Origin: CAZOEL01 sp964578835
GTDB taxonomy: Bacteria; Desulfobacterota; Syntrophobacteria; Syntrophobacterales; Syntrophobacteraceae
DNA length: 64,000 nucleotides
Direction: 5' to 3'
Assembly (NCBI GenBank): GCA_964578835.1
Contig: CAZOEL010000016.1
Coordinates: forward strand, 29,825 to 93,824
Shown here: one piece after another, positions 50,965 through 59,530 of the stretch
How positions within the stretch are numbered: the first letter of the stretch is position 1
Layout of the letters: every line of letters starts with the position of its first letter
Translations under genes and position numbers: made by a program
The notes under the pieces: generated by a model
The model's input: only the letters and a program-made list of their open reading frames with translations
The model's database searches: none
What the model was told of the DNA's origin: nothing

Positions 50965-51144
50965 ATGCTTTGGCTTGGACTGGGAATCGGGTTCATGTTC
51001 GGGGCGGTCATCGGCTTTATCTGTGCTGCTTTGTGCTCCATTTCAGCAAGAAGAAAAGACCCATCGGATCACTACTGTTACGAGCCGGTTGAACAAACAT
51101 TCTCGGGTAGTGAAGTTCGGAGCGAGCCTCTCTTTCGCCTGTAA
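50965..51144 (+). CDS. small one-helix membrane protein
   Basis: The 59-residue protein starts at ATG 50965 behind a near-perfect AAGGAGGT (50951-50958). One transmembrane helix (about residues 3-27, Gly-rich, containing FMFGAVIGFICAALC) is followed by a polar, basic and acidic cytoplasmic tail (ARRKDPSDHY). It resembles small DUF3789-like membrane proteins in layout only. The strong ribosome binding site supports real expression. Function is unknown. Confidence 0.6.
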   Translation: MLWLGLGIGFMFGAVIGFICAALCSISARRKDPSDHYCYEPVEQTFSGSEVRSEPLFRL

Positions 51145-51271
51145 CGGCAAATTATTCCCACTCGGATAATTTCTTCCGCCTGCAAAGATCCTACGCCCGT
51201 TGGCGGTTTTGTTCAAGCTGTCAGCGGGTTGACGCAGGGTTATTCCGCTCCGGTTTCTGCATCCTTCAAGC

Positions 51272-51299
51272 TTGACACATCTCAATGGATTCTTATCCC
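51272..51299 (+). promoter_or_regulatory. candidate sigma-70 promoter for the TatD-family gene
   Basis: TTGACA (51272-51277) is a perfect -35 box, and TATCCC (51294-51299), 16 bases on, matches the -10 loosely (TAT conserved). Downstream, AGGCCTT/AAGGCCT form a 7-bp inverted repeat near 51330-51355 that may be regulatory. Confidence 0.35.
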
Positions 51300-51424
51300 T
51301 TTTTCACAGATAACGGCTATCCATGATTGCAGGCCTTTCATGAGAAGGCCTCCAGTCGGCAGCGAGATTCGAGCCCCTGCTATTCCTAAATCTTTTGTTG
51401 TCCAAATGTGAAAGGAGGTTAAGA

Positions 51425-52219
51425 ATGCGCATCATCGAGCCGCACATTCACTGCGTGTCGAGAACCACCGACGATTATTACAACATGGCGGTCGCCGGCG
51501 TTGTGGCCTGTGTCGAGCCGTCTTTCTGGATGGGGACGGACAGGAGGTCAGTGTCTTCCTTCGAGGATTACTGGGAGCATATGATCGCGTTTGAGACCAA
51601 CAGAGCCAGGCAATTCGGCATCAAGCACTATGTCATGCTCAGCCTGAATCCTAAAGAGGCGCGAAACAGCATGGCTCATAGCGTTGTGGACGCCATGGAG
51701 GCGTTTCTCGATAGGCCGTCCGTGGTCGGCATCGGAGAAATCGGGCTGGATCTCATCACAGACAAGGAGGAAGAGCTCTTTCGAAGACAACTCCGCATGG
51801 GAAATGAGAGGCGGATGCCCATAACCATCCATTCCCCCCATCATAATAAGAAGAAGGGCATCGAGAGGATCATCGATATCTTGGAAGAAGAGGGGGTGGA
51901 TCAGGAAAGAATTGTAATCGATCACAATACGGAGGAAACCATCGAGCTCTCGCTTCAGACGAAGTGCTGGATTGGCATGACCGTCTACTATGTCACCAAG
52001 CTCAGTGCGGAAAGGGCGGTAGCCATGATCGAGCGTTATGGCGTGGAAAGAATGATCGTCAACGGCTCCGCCGACTGGGGATATTCAGACCCTCTTGCGG
52101 TTCCGAAGGTGGCCATGTTGATGCGCAAGAGCGGCAACTTTTCAGAGGATGAAGTAGATAAGGTAGTATTTGACAACCCGCGCCGCTTCCTCTCGCATTC
52201 CCCGAATTTTGCTCTCTAA
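51425..52219 (+). CDS. TatD-family metal-dependent hydrolase
   Basis: The 264-residue TIM-barrel enzyme starts at ATG 51425, five bases after a perfect AAAGGAGGT (51411-51419). Metal ligands are in place: HIH in IIEPHIHC, Glu in GIGEIGLDL, His in ITIHSPHH, His in VIDHN, and Asp in NGSADWG. Sequence near the start resembles the TatD-like EboB type more than the deoxyribonuclease TatD, but the other ebo genes are not present. It would hydrolyse a phosphoester or related bond. It is a single-gene unit ended by a strong terminator. Confidence 0.82.
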   Translation: MRIIEPHIHCVSRTTDDYYNMAVAGVVACVEPSFWMGTDRRSVSSFEDYWEHMIAFETNRARQFGIKHYVMLSLNPKEARNSMAHSVVDAMEAFLDRPSVVGIGEIGLDLITDKEEELFRRQLRMGNERRMPITIHSPHHNKKKGIERIIDILEEEGVDQERIVIDHNTEETIELSLQTKCWIGMTVYYVTKLSAERAVAMIERYGVERMIVNGSADWGYSDPLAVPKVAMLMRKSGNFSEDEVDKVVFDNPRRFLSHSPNFAL

Positions 52220-52239
52220 TCTATTAAAGAGTATGGGCG

Positions 52240-52282
52240 AAAAGGGGCTGTCGATCATGCGATCAGATCGACAGCCCCTTTT
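52240..52282 (+). terminator. intrinsic terminator after the TatD-family gene
   Basis: AAAAGGGGCTGTCGATC (52240-52256) and GATCGACAGCCCCTTTT (52266-52282) form a perfect 17-bp stem with a 9-base loop and T-rich end, 21 bases after the stop codon. Confidence 0.88.
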
Positions 52283-52298
52283 TTCGTGATTCCCTCAT

Positions 52299-52494
52299 AC
52301 TACCGTGTCACAAAATGTTTAGCTCATAGAGACGTAGGGTGGGTGCAGGCTTTATCGCGCCCACCATGCCAGGACAATCGCTCAGCTCGTCATTCCGGCA
52401 GTCTTCAAGCCGGAATCCAGGTTTTACGCTGGGCTGAATGCCGGCTAAAAGCATGCTGGTATGACGAGCAGAGCCGACATTGTGACACAGTAGT
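52299..52494. mobile_element. 196-bp nested inverted-repeat element (MITE-like)
   Basis: The ends ACTACCGTGTCACAA (52299-52313) and TTGTGACACAGTAGT (52480-52494) are inverted repeats with one mismatch over 15 bases. Inside, a second inverted pair (GCTCGTCATTCCGGC from 52385, and its imperfect complement ending at 52469) encloses a CCGGC...GCCGG palindrome. A GGGTGGG/CCCACC stem lies in the left part. No open frame of note and no clear target-site duplication is visible. This is the form of a non-autonomous mobile element or REP-type repeat. Confidence 0.65.
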
Positions 52495-52645
52495 GTTGGC
52501 AAGATAAAGATATAAGTAAATCAATATATTATAATTTATTGGATTTATGCTCTCAATTAAGTTCAAATACATCTGCTCGCAATCCTTCCTTTTGATATAA
52601 TCAAAACAATACACAGAAAATTCCAGAATTGCAGAGGAAAAGATT

Positions 52646-52993
52646 GTGGCTGAAATTATTCGCTTTCCTGAAAAACACGTGCGCCAGTGGAGCGCCATGG
52701 AGATTTGCATCCGGGCGCAGCTCCAGAAGATCGGTTCTCCCAAGGACATGGAAGATGAGATTTGCAGAAACCTTGCCGTCTTTTATGAAAAAATTCTGCT
52801 CACGCGCTTCAAATTGGATGTGAGCATTCCTGTTCCGGCAAGTGTCGAAAAAGATGAGGTTGAAATCCTATCCGGCGCCGTCAGAGGAGCCTTTTCGGAA
52901 TTAGAAGAGCAGATTCATGAGTTCTCAGCCCGGATTCTCCTCGAGAGGATGATTCTCGAAATCGAGTTGTACAGGCTGAGGCACGGCTATTAG
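52646..52993 (+). CDS. uncharacterised 115-residue protein
   Basis: A GTG start (52646) with GAGG at 52632-52635 opens a helix-rich soluble protein: IRFPEKHVRQW at the start, then amphipathic helices (EICIRAQLQ, SELEEQIHEFSARILLERMILEIELYRL). It has no signal or membrane helix. The region before it is AT-rich with two TATAAT matches (52530-52535 and 52596-52601), suggesting its own promoter. No family is recognised. Confidence 0.6.
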   Translation: MAEIIRFPEKHVRQWSAMEICIRAQLQKIGSPKDMEDEICRNLAVFYEKILLTRFKLDVSIPVPASVEKDEVEILSGAVRGAFSELEEQIHEFSARILLERMILEIELYRLRHGY

Positions 52994-53091
52994 CGGGATT
53001 ATGCAGATTGCGCCGAGCTGCTGTCCGATGGGCGGCGATTGTTTCTTTGCCTCTTGGGAGTGCTTAAACTGAGCTCAAGGAGGTGCGAAGA

Positions 53092-53277
53092 ATGCTAGAG
53101 AAGCTATTCCTCATTATTTTGCTTTCGGCGATGCTCGGCGGCTGTGTTCTCACAAAGGTGGCGACGACGCCCATGCGCATAGGAGGCGCGGTTGTCTCGG
53201 TGGTTCCCATTGTTGGAAATCCTGTCGACGATTCAATCGATGTGGTGGCCGATACCATCGACAAAGTTCCTCTTTGA
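53092..53277 (+). CDS. small lipoprotein (DUF6726-like)
   Basis: ATG 53092 follows AAGGAGG (53077-53083). The 61-residue product has a short signal and lipobox LGGC, with mature start CVLTKVATTPMRIGG and a motif VVPIVGNPVDDSIDVVADTID. It resembles small lipoproteins of the DUF6726 type that anchor in a membrane. The function is unknown. It is followed by an intergenic segment and the oppositely oriented zinc-ribbon gene. Confidence 0.7.
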   Translation: MLEKLFLIILLSAMLGGCVLTKVATTPMRIGGAVVSVVPIVGNPVDDSIDVVADTIDKVPL

Positions 53278-53372
53278 GATTCAATGCATTATCGCTGGAA
53301 TCGTCATTCGCCGTTTTTCACGTTGCCGCTGTGACGGGACTGTTGCTGGTAAACCGCACGGAGCCGGGTTTG

Positions 53373-53591
53373 TCATCTCACAATGATGGCGGCCAGGACG
53401 ATTGCGCCAAATGCCAGCAACACCCAAAAAATGATCGGTGTTTTCCTTCCCCCCGGAAGAGTTCCTTCCCAGTTGCAGGCCGGGTTGCGACATTCATAGC
53501 GGAGCACGGGTATAAGAATGCTTTGTAATCGATCTGCAAGCCGACGGCGGACTCTACTAAGTTGTTGACTGCAAACGGGGCATGGCGGCAT
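53373..53591 (-). CDS. small zinc-ribbon membrane protein
   Basis: The 72-residue minus-strand product has an N-terminal zinc ribbon (CPVC near the start and CRNPAC in the middle) and a C-terminal membrane helix (IIFWVLLAFGAIVLAAIIV). A GAGAGGAG ribosome binding site lies upstream of ATG 53591. The combination of metal ribbon and single helix is coherent, and it faces the lipoprotein gene at 53852 divergently. Similar small ribbon-helix proteins are of unknown function. Confidence 0.6.
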   Translation of the reverse strand: MPPCPVCSQQLSRVRRRLADRLQSILIPVLRYECRNPACNWEGTLPGGRKTPIIFWVLLAFGAIVLAAIIVR

Positions 53592-53851
53592 TCAGGCTTT
53601 CTCCTCTCTGTTTGACTCATGTCGAGCGGCCTATATATAGCCTCTGTTCGGCCTTTAGAAAACACTTTTGAGATCACTGATCTCCAGTCGGCAAAAAAAA
53701 CTTCTTTTTCTTCTACTTACACTTTATCCCTCAGGGTTGATGTTTAAATTTACCATAATTTCGGTTGTTCGGTCACAAGTGTGCGGGCTCTTTGCCATGT
53801 TTTATCGCGATTTTCCTATCAAGCTGCGTTAATGACAAGAGGAGGGGAGTT

Positions 53852-54913
53852 ATGAAGACCAGGGATTATGTTGTGTTGGCTTCGATGCTTTTTTTGTTGT
53901 CCGCCTGCGGTCAGACGATCCAGAAGGAAGCCCGCTATATAACTCAACCCAGCGTCACAGCGGCAAGCCCGGTGGTTCCTTGCATGTCCTCACCCTTCGT
54001 GATAGAGCCATCGCCCTGCGAGTACGTCAAGATAGCGATTCTGCCTTTCTCCGATCTTACGCCTGACTATCCTTTCAACTTCCCCGTGTTTGGGAGGAGA
54101 AACCTTCTTGTCACAGAGGCCCTGCAAGACGAGTTTTACAGATATGGGTTCATGCCGGCCCTGCAGGAAGAGGTAATCGATTATCTGCTCAATCGCGGCA
54201 TTATTCGGGAAGTTCAATCCAGCGCCGGCGCAACTTTCCCGATCTCCCCCGAAACGGGAGTCCTACTCAGGGAGCTCAATAATACCTATAGCCCCTATAC
54301 CGATGGGATGAAAGTCGAGCTCATCAACGGGATCAATCAGAATATCCAGGCGAGCATGGGCGACCACCCCATCCCGGTTGGGACCGCCTCCGCTCCAAGC
54401 GGCGATTTGAGCGGGAGGCTCGTTACCCTTGACAACGCTACTATCATTGACCTCGGTTATGCGCTCGATGTCGATTACGTTATCCGTGGTAGAATCATTG
54501 AATTCGGAACGGAGCGATACACGAGCTACAATCCGGCGCTTGCGGGTATTGTCCCTTTTGCTTTCAACCTTGCGGGGGGAGCGGTCTTTGGCGTCAGCAT
54601 GATTGGCGCTTATGATTCGTCCGACTGCTCCGGCTGTGTTGTGGAACCTCTCACTTTTGCCGGAAAAAACAGGAAAGCGGTAGTGCAGTTGAGAATGATC
54701 GTACAGAACGCCAGGACGGGAAATATCGTCTGGGCGAATCGGACGGAAGTGCAAACGATGCCGCTGAGCGCGTTTTCCAATGAAAAGAAGAGATCTCTTT
54801 ACGCCCAGGCGATCCGCCATGCAGCCCGAGATCTGGTCGGAAGCTTCGTGAGAACGCGAGTATCGGGAAGATACATGGCGTCCGCCGCACTCAATTGCCA
54901 TCCGTGTCCATAG
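53852..54913 (+). CDS. large lipoprotein of unknown function
   Basis: The 353-residue protein starts at ATG 53852 behind GAGGGGAG (53842-53849); a longer frame upstream at 53765 is less likely. It has a lipobox (LLSACG) and a mature domain with VKIAILPFSDLTPDYPFNFPVFGRRNLLVTEALQDEFYRYGF, an FDLTPD-type domain seen in CsgG/LpoB-like and other envelope lipoproteins, and DVDYVIRGRIIEFG. The C-terminus is rich in Cys (ALNCHPCP). It probably sits in the outer membrane. No ligand or partner can be named. Confidence 0.6.
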   Translation: MKTRDYVVLASMLFLLSACGQTIQKEARYITQPSVTAASPVVPCMSSPFVIEPSPCEYVKIAILPFSDLTPDYPFNFPVFGRRNLLVTEALQDEFYRYGFMPALQEEVIDYLLNRGIIREVQSSAGATFPISPETGVLLRELNNTYSPYTDGMKVELINGINQNIQASMGDHPIPVGTASAPSGDLSGRLVTLDNATIIDLGYALDVDYVIRGRIIEFGTERYTSYNPALAGIVPFAFNLAGGAVFGVSMIGAYDSSDCSGCVVEPLTFAGKNRKAVVQLRMIVQNARTGNIVWANRTEVQTMPLSAFSNEKKRSLYAQAIRHAARDLVGSFVRTRVSGRYMASAALNCHPCP

Positions 54914-54932
54914 TTGTCCGGGGCGACGGGTT

Positions 54933-56735
54933 TTATCTTTCCTGAAATATTCCGTTTTGCAGAGTTTGGAGATGATAATAGAGCCCCTGCGAGCCCATGA
55001 GCGACTCATGGGTTCCTTGCTCTATTATTCTTCCCTTGTCCATGACCAGAATGCGATCGGCTCGCCTGATGGTGGAGAGTCTATGCGCGATGAGGATGCT
55101 CGTGCGGTTGGAGAGCGTTGATTGAATGGCCTGTTCGATCAGCATTTCCGTTTCCGTGTCCACATTCGCCGTAGCTTCATCCAGAACGAGTATGCCGGGG
55201 TTGCGCGCCAGCACTCTGGCAAAGGAGAGAAGCTGCCGTTGGCCGGCGGACAAGTCCATGCCGCCTTCGCCTACGATGGTGTCGACTCCCTCGGGGAGCG
55301 CTCTGATCATGGCTGACAGCTGGGAGAGCTCCAGGATCTGTTGCAATTCCTCATCCGACAAATCCTTGTCCAGCAAGATGTTTTCCCTTATGCTGCCAGG
55401 GATGACGAACACATCCTGCATGACCAGCCCGATGCTCTCCCGCAGCCAATTCAGATCCAGATTGCGAAGATCGGTCCCATCCAGCCTTATTTCTCCCTCC
55501 AGGGGATCGTAGAATCGTTCGAGCAAGTTTATCACTGTGGTCTTTCCCGATCCCGTGGCGCCCACAATGGCGAGCGTCTCGCCGGGATGGACTTCAAAAG
55601 AAAAGTTCTTCAGCACCGGCCGATCCTGTTCGTATTGAAACGTCACATTCTTGAATTCTATCTCGCCTTGCATTCCTTCGGGCGTGACGGGACGCAGCGC
55701 TGCAGGGACGATGTCTTTTGTCTCCAGTATGGTGAAAATTCTCTCTGCCGACGCCATGGCCGACTGGATGATGGAGTATTTTTGGGACAGCTCTCTCAAT
55801 GGCTGAAAGAAAAGGCGCATATAAGAGATGAACGCCGTGAGTATTCCTATGGTCATATAGTTTCTGAGGATTTCTCCGCCTCCATACCAGATGATCAGAG
55901 CCATGGAGAATGCGTTCATGACTTCGATCATCGGAACGAAGATGCCGAAGACCTTGATCTGGCGCATCGAGGCGCGATAGTACCTGTTGTTGAAGTCTGC
56001 GAACCTCGAGTGCATGTCTCTTTCGCGCAAAAAAAGCTGGATGATGGTGATTCCCGAAACCGCCTCCTGGATGAAGGAATTGATGGAGGCGAGATGCGTT
56101 CTGATTTCCCGGAAAGCGTCCCGGCTGAGTCGGCCAAACCATGTGGTAATGATCAGCATGACGGGAAATATGACGCTTAGCAGGAGCGTGAGCCTCCAGT
56201 TCATCCAGGCCATGATCGCCAGTATGCCGGCAAGCCTGATCCCTTCATTGAAGAGGGTCACGATAACCGATGTGAACATCTCATGCATGTTCTGAATGTC
56301 ATTGGTTAGCCGAGTGACGAGCCTGCCGACGGGATGGGCGTGGAAGAAGGAAAGGTTTAGGCCCACTATGTGCCCGAAGAGGCGCTGCCTCAAAGCATGC
56401 ATGATTTTCTGCCCCGCCCACTCGAGCGTCAGGACCTGAAAGAAATTGGCCACAAAGCCGAAAAGCACGATTCCCACGAAGATAAGCCCCAGAGAGCTTA
56501 CTCCCTGTACTCTTTCCGCCAGCTCCAAGTTTTCGTTGATGATGTATCGGTCTATGGCAATCTGGATGAGGCGCGGAAGCGCGATGCTGGTTGCGGTGAT
56601 TATCAGCGCGAGAACGATGGCCGTTCCCACCCATCTCCATTGAGGAATAATGAACTCGAAAATCCGACGCCAGAGCGTTATATCTCCAATGCGCCCGATG
56701 TGCTCGTCTTCGAAGTATCCATGATCATGCTGCAT
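54933..56735 (-). CDS. ABC exporter half, MdlB-like (canonical NBD)
   Basis: The 600-residue protein has an N-terminal six-helix membrane domain (about 1-330) and an ABC ATPase domain. Walker A is GATGSGKTT, the signature is the altered LSAGQRQ, and Walker B with catalytic Glu is ILVLDEATANVD; the D-loop is normal. Together with the preceding gene it forms a heterodimeric exporter like MdlA/MdlB or other multidrug/lipid exporters. It is transcribed after the MdlA-like partner with a 56-bp gap. The substrate is unknown; the downstream position of the flavin reductase gene does not help. Confidence 0.86.
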   Translation of the reverse strand: MQHDHGYFEDEHIGRIGDITLWRRIFEFIIPQWRWVGTAIVLALIITATSIALPRLIQIAIDRYIINENLELAERVQGVSSLGLIFVGIVLFGFVANFFQVLTLEWAGQKIMHALRQRLFGHIVGLNLSFFHAHPVGRLVTRLTNDIQNMHEMFTSVIVTLFNEGIRLAGILAIMAWMNWRLTLLLSVIFPVMLIITTWFGRLSRDAFREIRTHLASINSFIQEAVSGITIIQLFLRERDMHSRFADFNNRYYRASMRQIKVFGIFVPMIEVMNAFSMALIIWYGGGEILRNYMTIGILTAFISYMRLFFQPLRELSQKYSIIQSAMASAERIFTILETKDIVPAALRPVTPEGMQGEIEFKNVTFQYEQDRPVLKNFSFEVHPGETLAIVGATGSGKTTVINLLERFYDPLEGEIRLDGTDLRNLDLNWLRESIGLVMQDVFVIPGSIRENILLDKDLSDEELQQILELSQLSAMIRALPEGVDTIVGEGGMDLSAGQRQLLSFARVLARNPGILVLDEATANVDTETEMLIEQAIQSTLSNRTSILIAHRLSTIRRADRILVMDKGRIIEQGTHESLMGSQGLYYHLQTLQNGIFQER

Positions 56736-56791
56736 GATATTTCACCAATTTATCCAGACCCATACATCTACGGTCCGTCATAATCGATCCG

Positions 56792-58597
56792 CTAAAACCC
56801 GGCTTCGGTTTGCTGTTTGTAAATGGTGGCGTAAAAGTCGCTGCGCGCAAGGAGCTCCTGATGCGAGCCCCTGTGGATGATTCTCCCGCGCTCCATGACG
56901 AGAATTTCCGTTGCGTCAGCCAGAGGCGCGACCCGGTGGGAGACGATGATGCATGTGCGGCCCTTCATGTATGCGGCTATGGAGCGGATGATGGCGTGCT
57001 CGGTTTCCATGTCGACCGCCGAGAGCGCATCGTCGATAATGATGATGGGCCGGTCGAGAAGAAGCGCTCTGGCGATGGCGATGCGTTGCCTCTGCCCCCC
57101 TGAAAGCTTGACGCCGCGCTCCCCGATCCTGGTCTGGTAGCCGTCTTTCATGGCAAGGATTTCCTCATGGATCGAAGCCGCCCTTGCCGCGGCTTCTATT
57201 TCAGCCCGCGTTGCATCCGGCCTTCCCATAGTGATATTGAAATCGATGGTGTCCGAAAAGAGCACAACGTCTTGTGGAACGTACGCAATAGCTCCCCGCA
57301 CGGTGGCGAGAGAGAGGGCGTTGACGTCCATGCCGTCGTAGAAAATCGTGCTCTCCTCAACCGGATAAAGCCTTGTCAACAGATGGCAGAGGGTGGTCTT
57401 GCCCGAGCCGGTTTTTCCCACAATGCCGAGAAAGAGCCCCGGCTCTGCGTTGAGATGAATATCCTCGAGGATTGGCCTTTTCTGATCGGGATATGAGAAG
57501 GAGAGTCCCCTGACTTCAATGTTTCCCCTGGAAATCTGGGGGAAAGAGGAATCGCCTGCGTCGGCGAAGCTTGGTTTTTCGTCGAACAGCGCCTGGATTC
57601 TTCCCAAGGAGGTGACCCCGCGTTGGAAGAGGTCCGCCACCCACCCCAGCGCCATCATCGGCCAGGTCATGAGATGGAGATAGCTGATGAAGGCGACAAA
57701 ATCGCCCGTCGTGATGGTTCCCTCGATTGTCAGGCGGCCTCCGAAGAAAAGGACCAGAAGCATGCTGACATTCCCGATGAAGCCGGAAATGGGGAACAAG
57801 GTTCCGTATATGGACGCGAGCCGGAGATTGTCCCTCACATAGGTTTCGCCCAACTTGTTGAAGCGCTCTGCTTGAGACTTCTCCTGATTGTATGCCTTGA
57901 TCAGACGAATGGAGGAAAAAGTCGAGCGGGCAAATTCGGTTAGAACCGAAAATTGCTCCTGGACTTTCTTGAAGCGCAGATGAAGCCGTGAGGATAGAAT
58001 CCGCGTGAGGTATGCGAGTATGGGCATTGGCGATATGGCTATCAGAGCGAGCATGGGGTGAATGTAAGCCATGAAGCATAAGGCGGCGATTCCCATGAAG
58101 ATGGCGTCGACGGCGGCAACGATTCCCATGCCGCTCGCGAGTTGCACGGAGGAGAGGTCATTTGTCGCCAAGGCCATGATTTCACCAATGCTGCGCCTCT
58201 GAAAGAAGGCTTTGTCCAGCGTCAGTATATGAGAGAACATGCGGTCTCTGAGGCCTGTTTCCAGAATGCGGGAAAATCCGAGAAGCAGCATTCGCCACAA
58301 ATAGCGCAAAGCTGCAATAGAAACCGCTATGAGGAGGATGTAGCCGCCGTATGTCAGTAGGAGGGATGGTGTGGCGATTCCCTGCTGCAAGGCGTCAACG
58401 GCTCTTTTGATTACTCTGGGAATCATGAGCTGAAGAAGATCGACGACGATGAGCGTCAAGAATCCCATTCCAATCCTGAGAGCATAACGCTTCACATACG
58501 GCTGGATTAACCCGACCGATCTCCACGATGCGCTCTCGGGCGCTTTGAACTCGCCTGCTGCCGTGGATCGGCCGCGAGTGGAGAAAGATCTTTTCAC
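56792..58597 (-). CDS. ABC exporter half, MdlA-like (degenerate catalytic Glu)
   Basis: The 601-residue half-transporter has a six-helix membrane domain and an ATPase with Walker A GKTGSGKTT, a canonical signature LSGGQRQ and Walker B IIIIDDALSAVD. The Asp in place of the catalytic Glu marks the degenerate site found in heterodimeric exporters of the MdlA type. GTG 58597 overlaps the stop of the upstream flavin-reductase gene (58594-58597), so both are coupled. Pairing with the following MdlB-like gene completes the transporter. Confidence 0.86.
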   Translation of the reverse strand: MKRSFSTRGRSTAAGEFKAPESASWRSVGLIQPYVKRYALRIGMGFLTLIVVDLLQLMIPRVIKRAVDALQQGIATPSLLLTYGGYILLIAVSIAALRYLWRMLLLGFSRILETGLRDRMFSHILTLDKAFFQRRSIGEIMALATNDLSSVQLASGMGIVAAVDAIFMGIAALCFMAYIHPMLALIAISPMPILAYLTRILSSRLHLRFKKVQEQFSVLTEFARSTFSSIRLIKAYNQEKSQAERFNKLGETYVRDNLRLASIYGTLFPISGFIGNVSMLLVLFFGGRLTIEGTITTGDFVAFISYLHLMTWPMMALGWVADLFQRGVTSLGRIQALFDEKPSFADAGDSSFPQISRGNIEVRGLSFSYPDQKRPILEDIHLNAEPGLFLGIVGKTGSGKTTLCHLLTRLYPVEESTIFYDGMDVNALSLATVRGAIAYVPQDVVLFSDTIDFNITMGRPDATRAEIEAAARAASIHEEILAMKDGYQTRIGERGVKLSGGQRQRIAIARALLLDRPIIIIDDALSAVDMETEHAIIRSIAAYMKGRTCIIVSHRVAPLADATEILVMERGRIIHRGSHQELLARSDFYATIYKQQTEAGF

Positions 58598-59205
58598 TGA
58601 ATCACCATTTTTGCTTTAAAGTCCCTGAGCGCATGCGAAAGGCCCCAGCCCGCCTCATACGCTTCCTGAAGGTATTGAGGGTGCTGCAGAACATCTCCTT
58701 TGGAGTCCATCCCACGGCAGAGCACGCTTTTCCATAATTCCATGTCCAGCACGTCGAAGAAATACTTGACGGTTAGAAGGGCGCCTTCGAATAGCTTCGC
58801 TCCCTTGGTGGCCCCGACGGATATGAAAAGCCCTTTGCGCTTTATTTCGCCTTTTCCGAAAGCAACCTTGTCGATCCAGTATTTTTTTACCCAAAGAGAT
58901 TGACATCGATCCATGAGCATCTTCGTATGAGCGCTCACGCTGTAAAAGAAGATGGGAGACGCCAGCATAAGGCCTTCGCACCAAAGAAGCCGGTCGTAGA
59001 TATGCTGAAAGTCGTCTTCGATGACGCATCGGCCGGATTCTATGCATCCGTAGATTTCGAGGCATGGGGACATGTTGAAGTCTCTGAGCGCAATTTCCTC
59101 GACTTGCGCTCCGGCGTCGCGAGCCCCTTTCACCGCTTGCTCGAGCAAGCAGGACGAGTTCCCCTGACGCCGCGGGCTGCCGTGAATCGCAAGAATCTTT
59201 TCCAT
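58594..59205 (-). CDS. flavodoxin-fold NADPH-dependent FMN reductase-like protein
   Basis: The 203-residue flavoprotein has the flavin-binding loop HGSPRRQGNS, YGCIESGRCVIEDDF and LASPIFFYSVSAHTKMLMDR, typical of the flavodoxin/NADPH-dependent FMN reductase (iron-sulfur flavoprotein-like) group. ATG 59205 has GGAGGG upstream; a longer frame from 59394 would overlap the divergent promoter. It is the first gene of an operon with two ABC exporter genes (GTGA overlap), a combination that may link redox or xenobiotic handling to export. The regulator is unknown; an inverted repeat lies at 59274-59290. Confidence 0.8.
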   Translation of the reverse strand: MEKILAIHGSPRRQGNSSCLLEQAVKGARDAGAQVEEIALRDFNMSPCLEIYGCIESGRCVIEDDFQHIYDRLLWCEGLMLASPIFFYSVSAHTKMLMDRCQSLWVKKYWIDKVAFGKGEIKRKGLFISVGATKGAKLFEGALLTVKYFFDVLDMELWKSVLCRGMDSKGDVLQHPQYLQEAYEAGWGLSHALRDFKAKMVIQ

Positions 59206-59273
59206 ACTGTCAATCCCTCCACGAATGCTGCTCGATCTGTTCGCAATATTGAAGATTAAGATCAAAACATTAC

Positions 59274-59290
59274 CTTTACTATAAGTAAAG
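59274..59290. promoter_or_regulatory. operator candidate CTTTACT-ATA-AGTAAAG
   Basis: A perfect 7-bp inverted repeat with a 3-base centre lies between the diverging flavin-reductase operon and the small plus-strand gene. A third half-site GTAAAG follows at 59294-59299, overlapping the next gene's ribosome binding site. Its form suits a winged-helix repressor site; the regulator is not in this window. Confidence 0.5.
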
Positions 59291-59311
59291 CATGTAAAGG
59301 AGGTGTTTCTA

Positions 59312-59494
59312 ATGGCTGAGAGCAATAAATACCGGATGGCCTCGTTTGAAGCCGATTCAAAGGAATTCGACAGCTGTTTCCACAATTTTATCACTAAGGA
59401 ATATGAAAACGGATGGGCTTATAAAAGCTGTGAATTCGACCTCCGGGGAAAAAAACGTTACGCCTACTGCCTCTTCAAAATTAGCAAAGGCTGA
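59312..59494 (+). CDS. uncharacterised 60-residue protein
   Basis: ATG 59312 follows AAAGGAGGT (59296-59304). The 60-residue soluble product is charged and aromatic (EYENGWAYKSCEFD, KKRYAYCLFKI), with no signal or helix. Its strong ribosome binding site and separate promoter region support a real gene. No family is recognised. A palindromic sequence (GCTTCGCACGAAGC) lies just downstream before the converging peptidase gene. Confidence 0.6.
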   Translation: MAESNKYRMASFEADSKEFDSCFHNFITKEYENGWAYKSCEFDLRGKKRYAYCLFKISKG

Positions 59495-59530
59495 AGCGGC
59501 CGGCGTTAAAAGCCATGCTTCGCACGAAGC

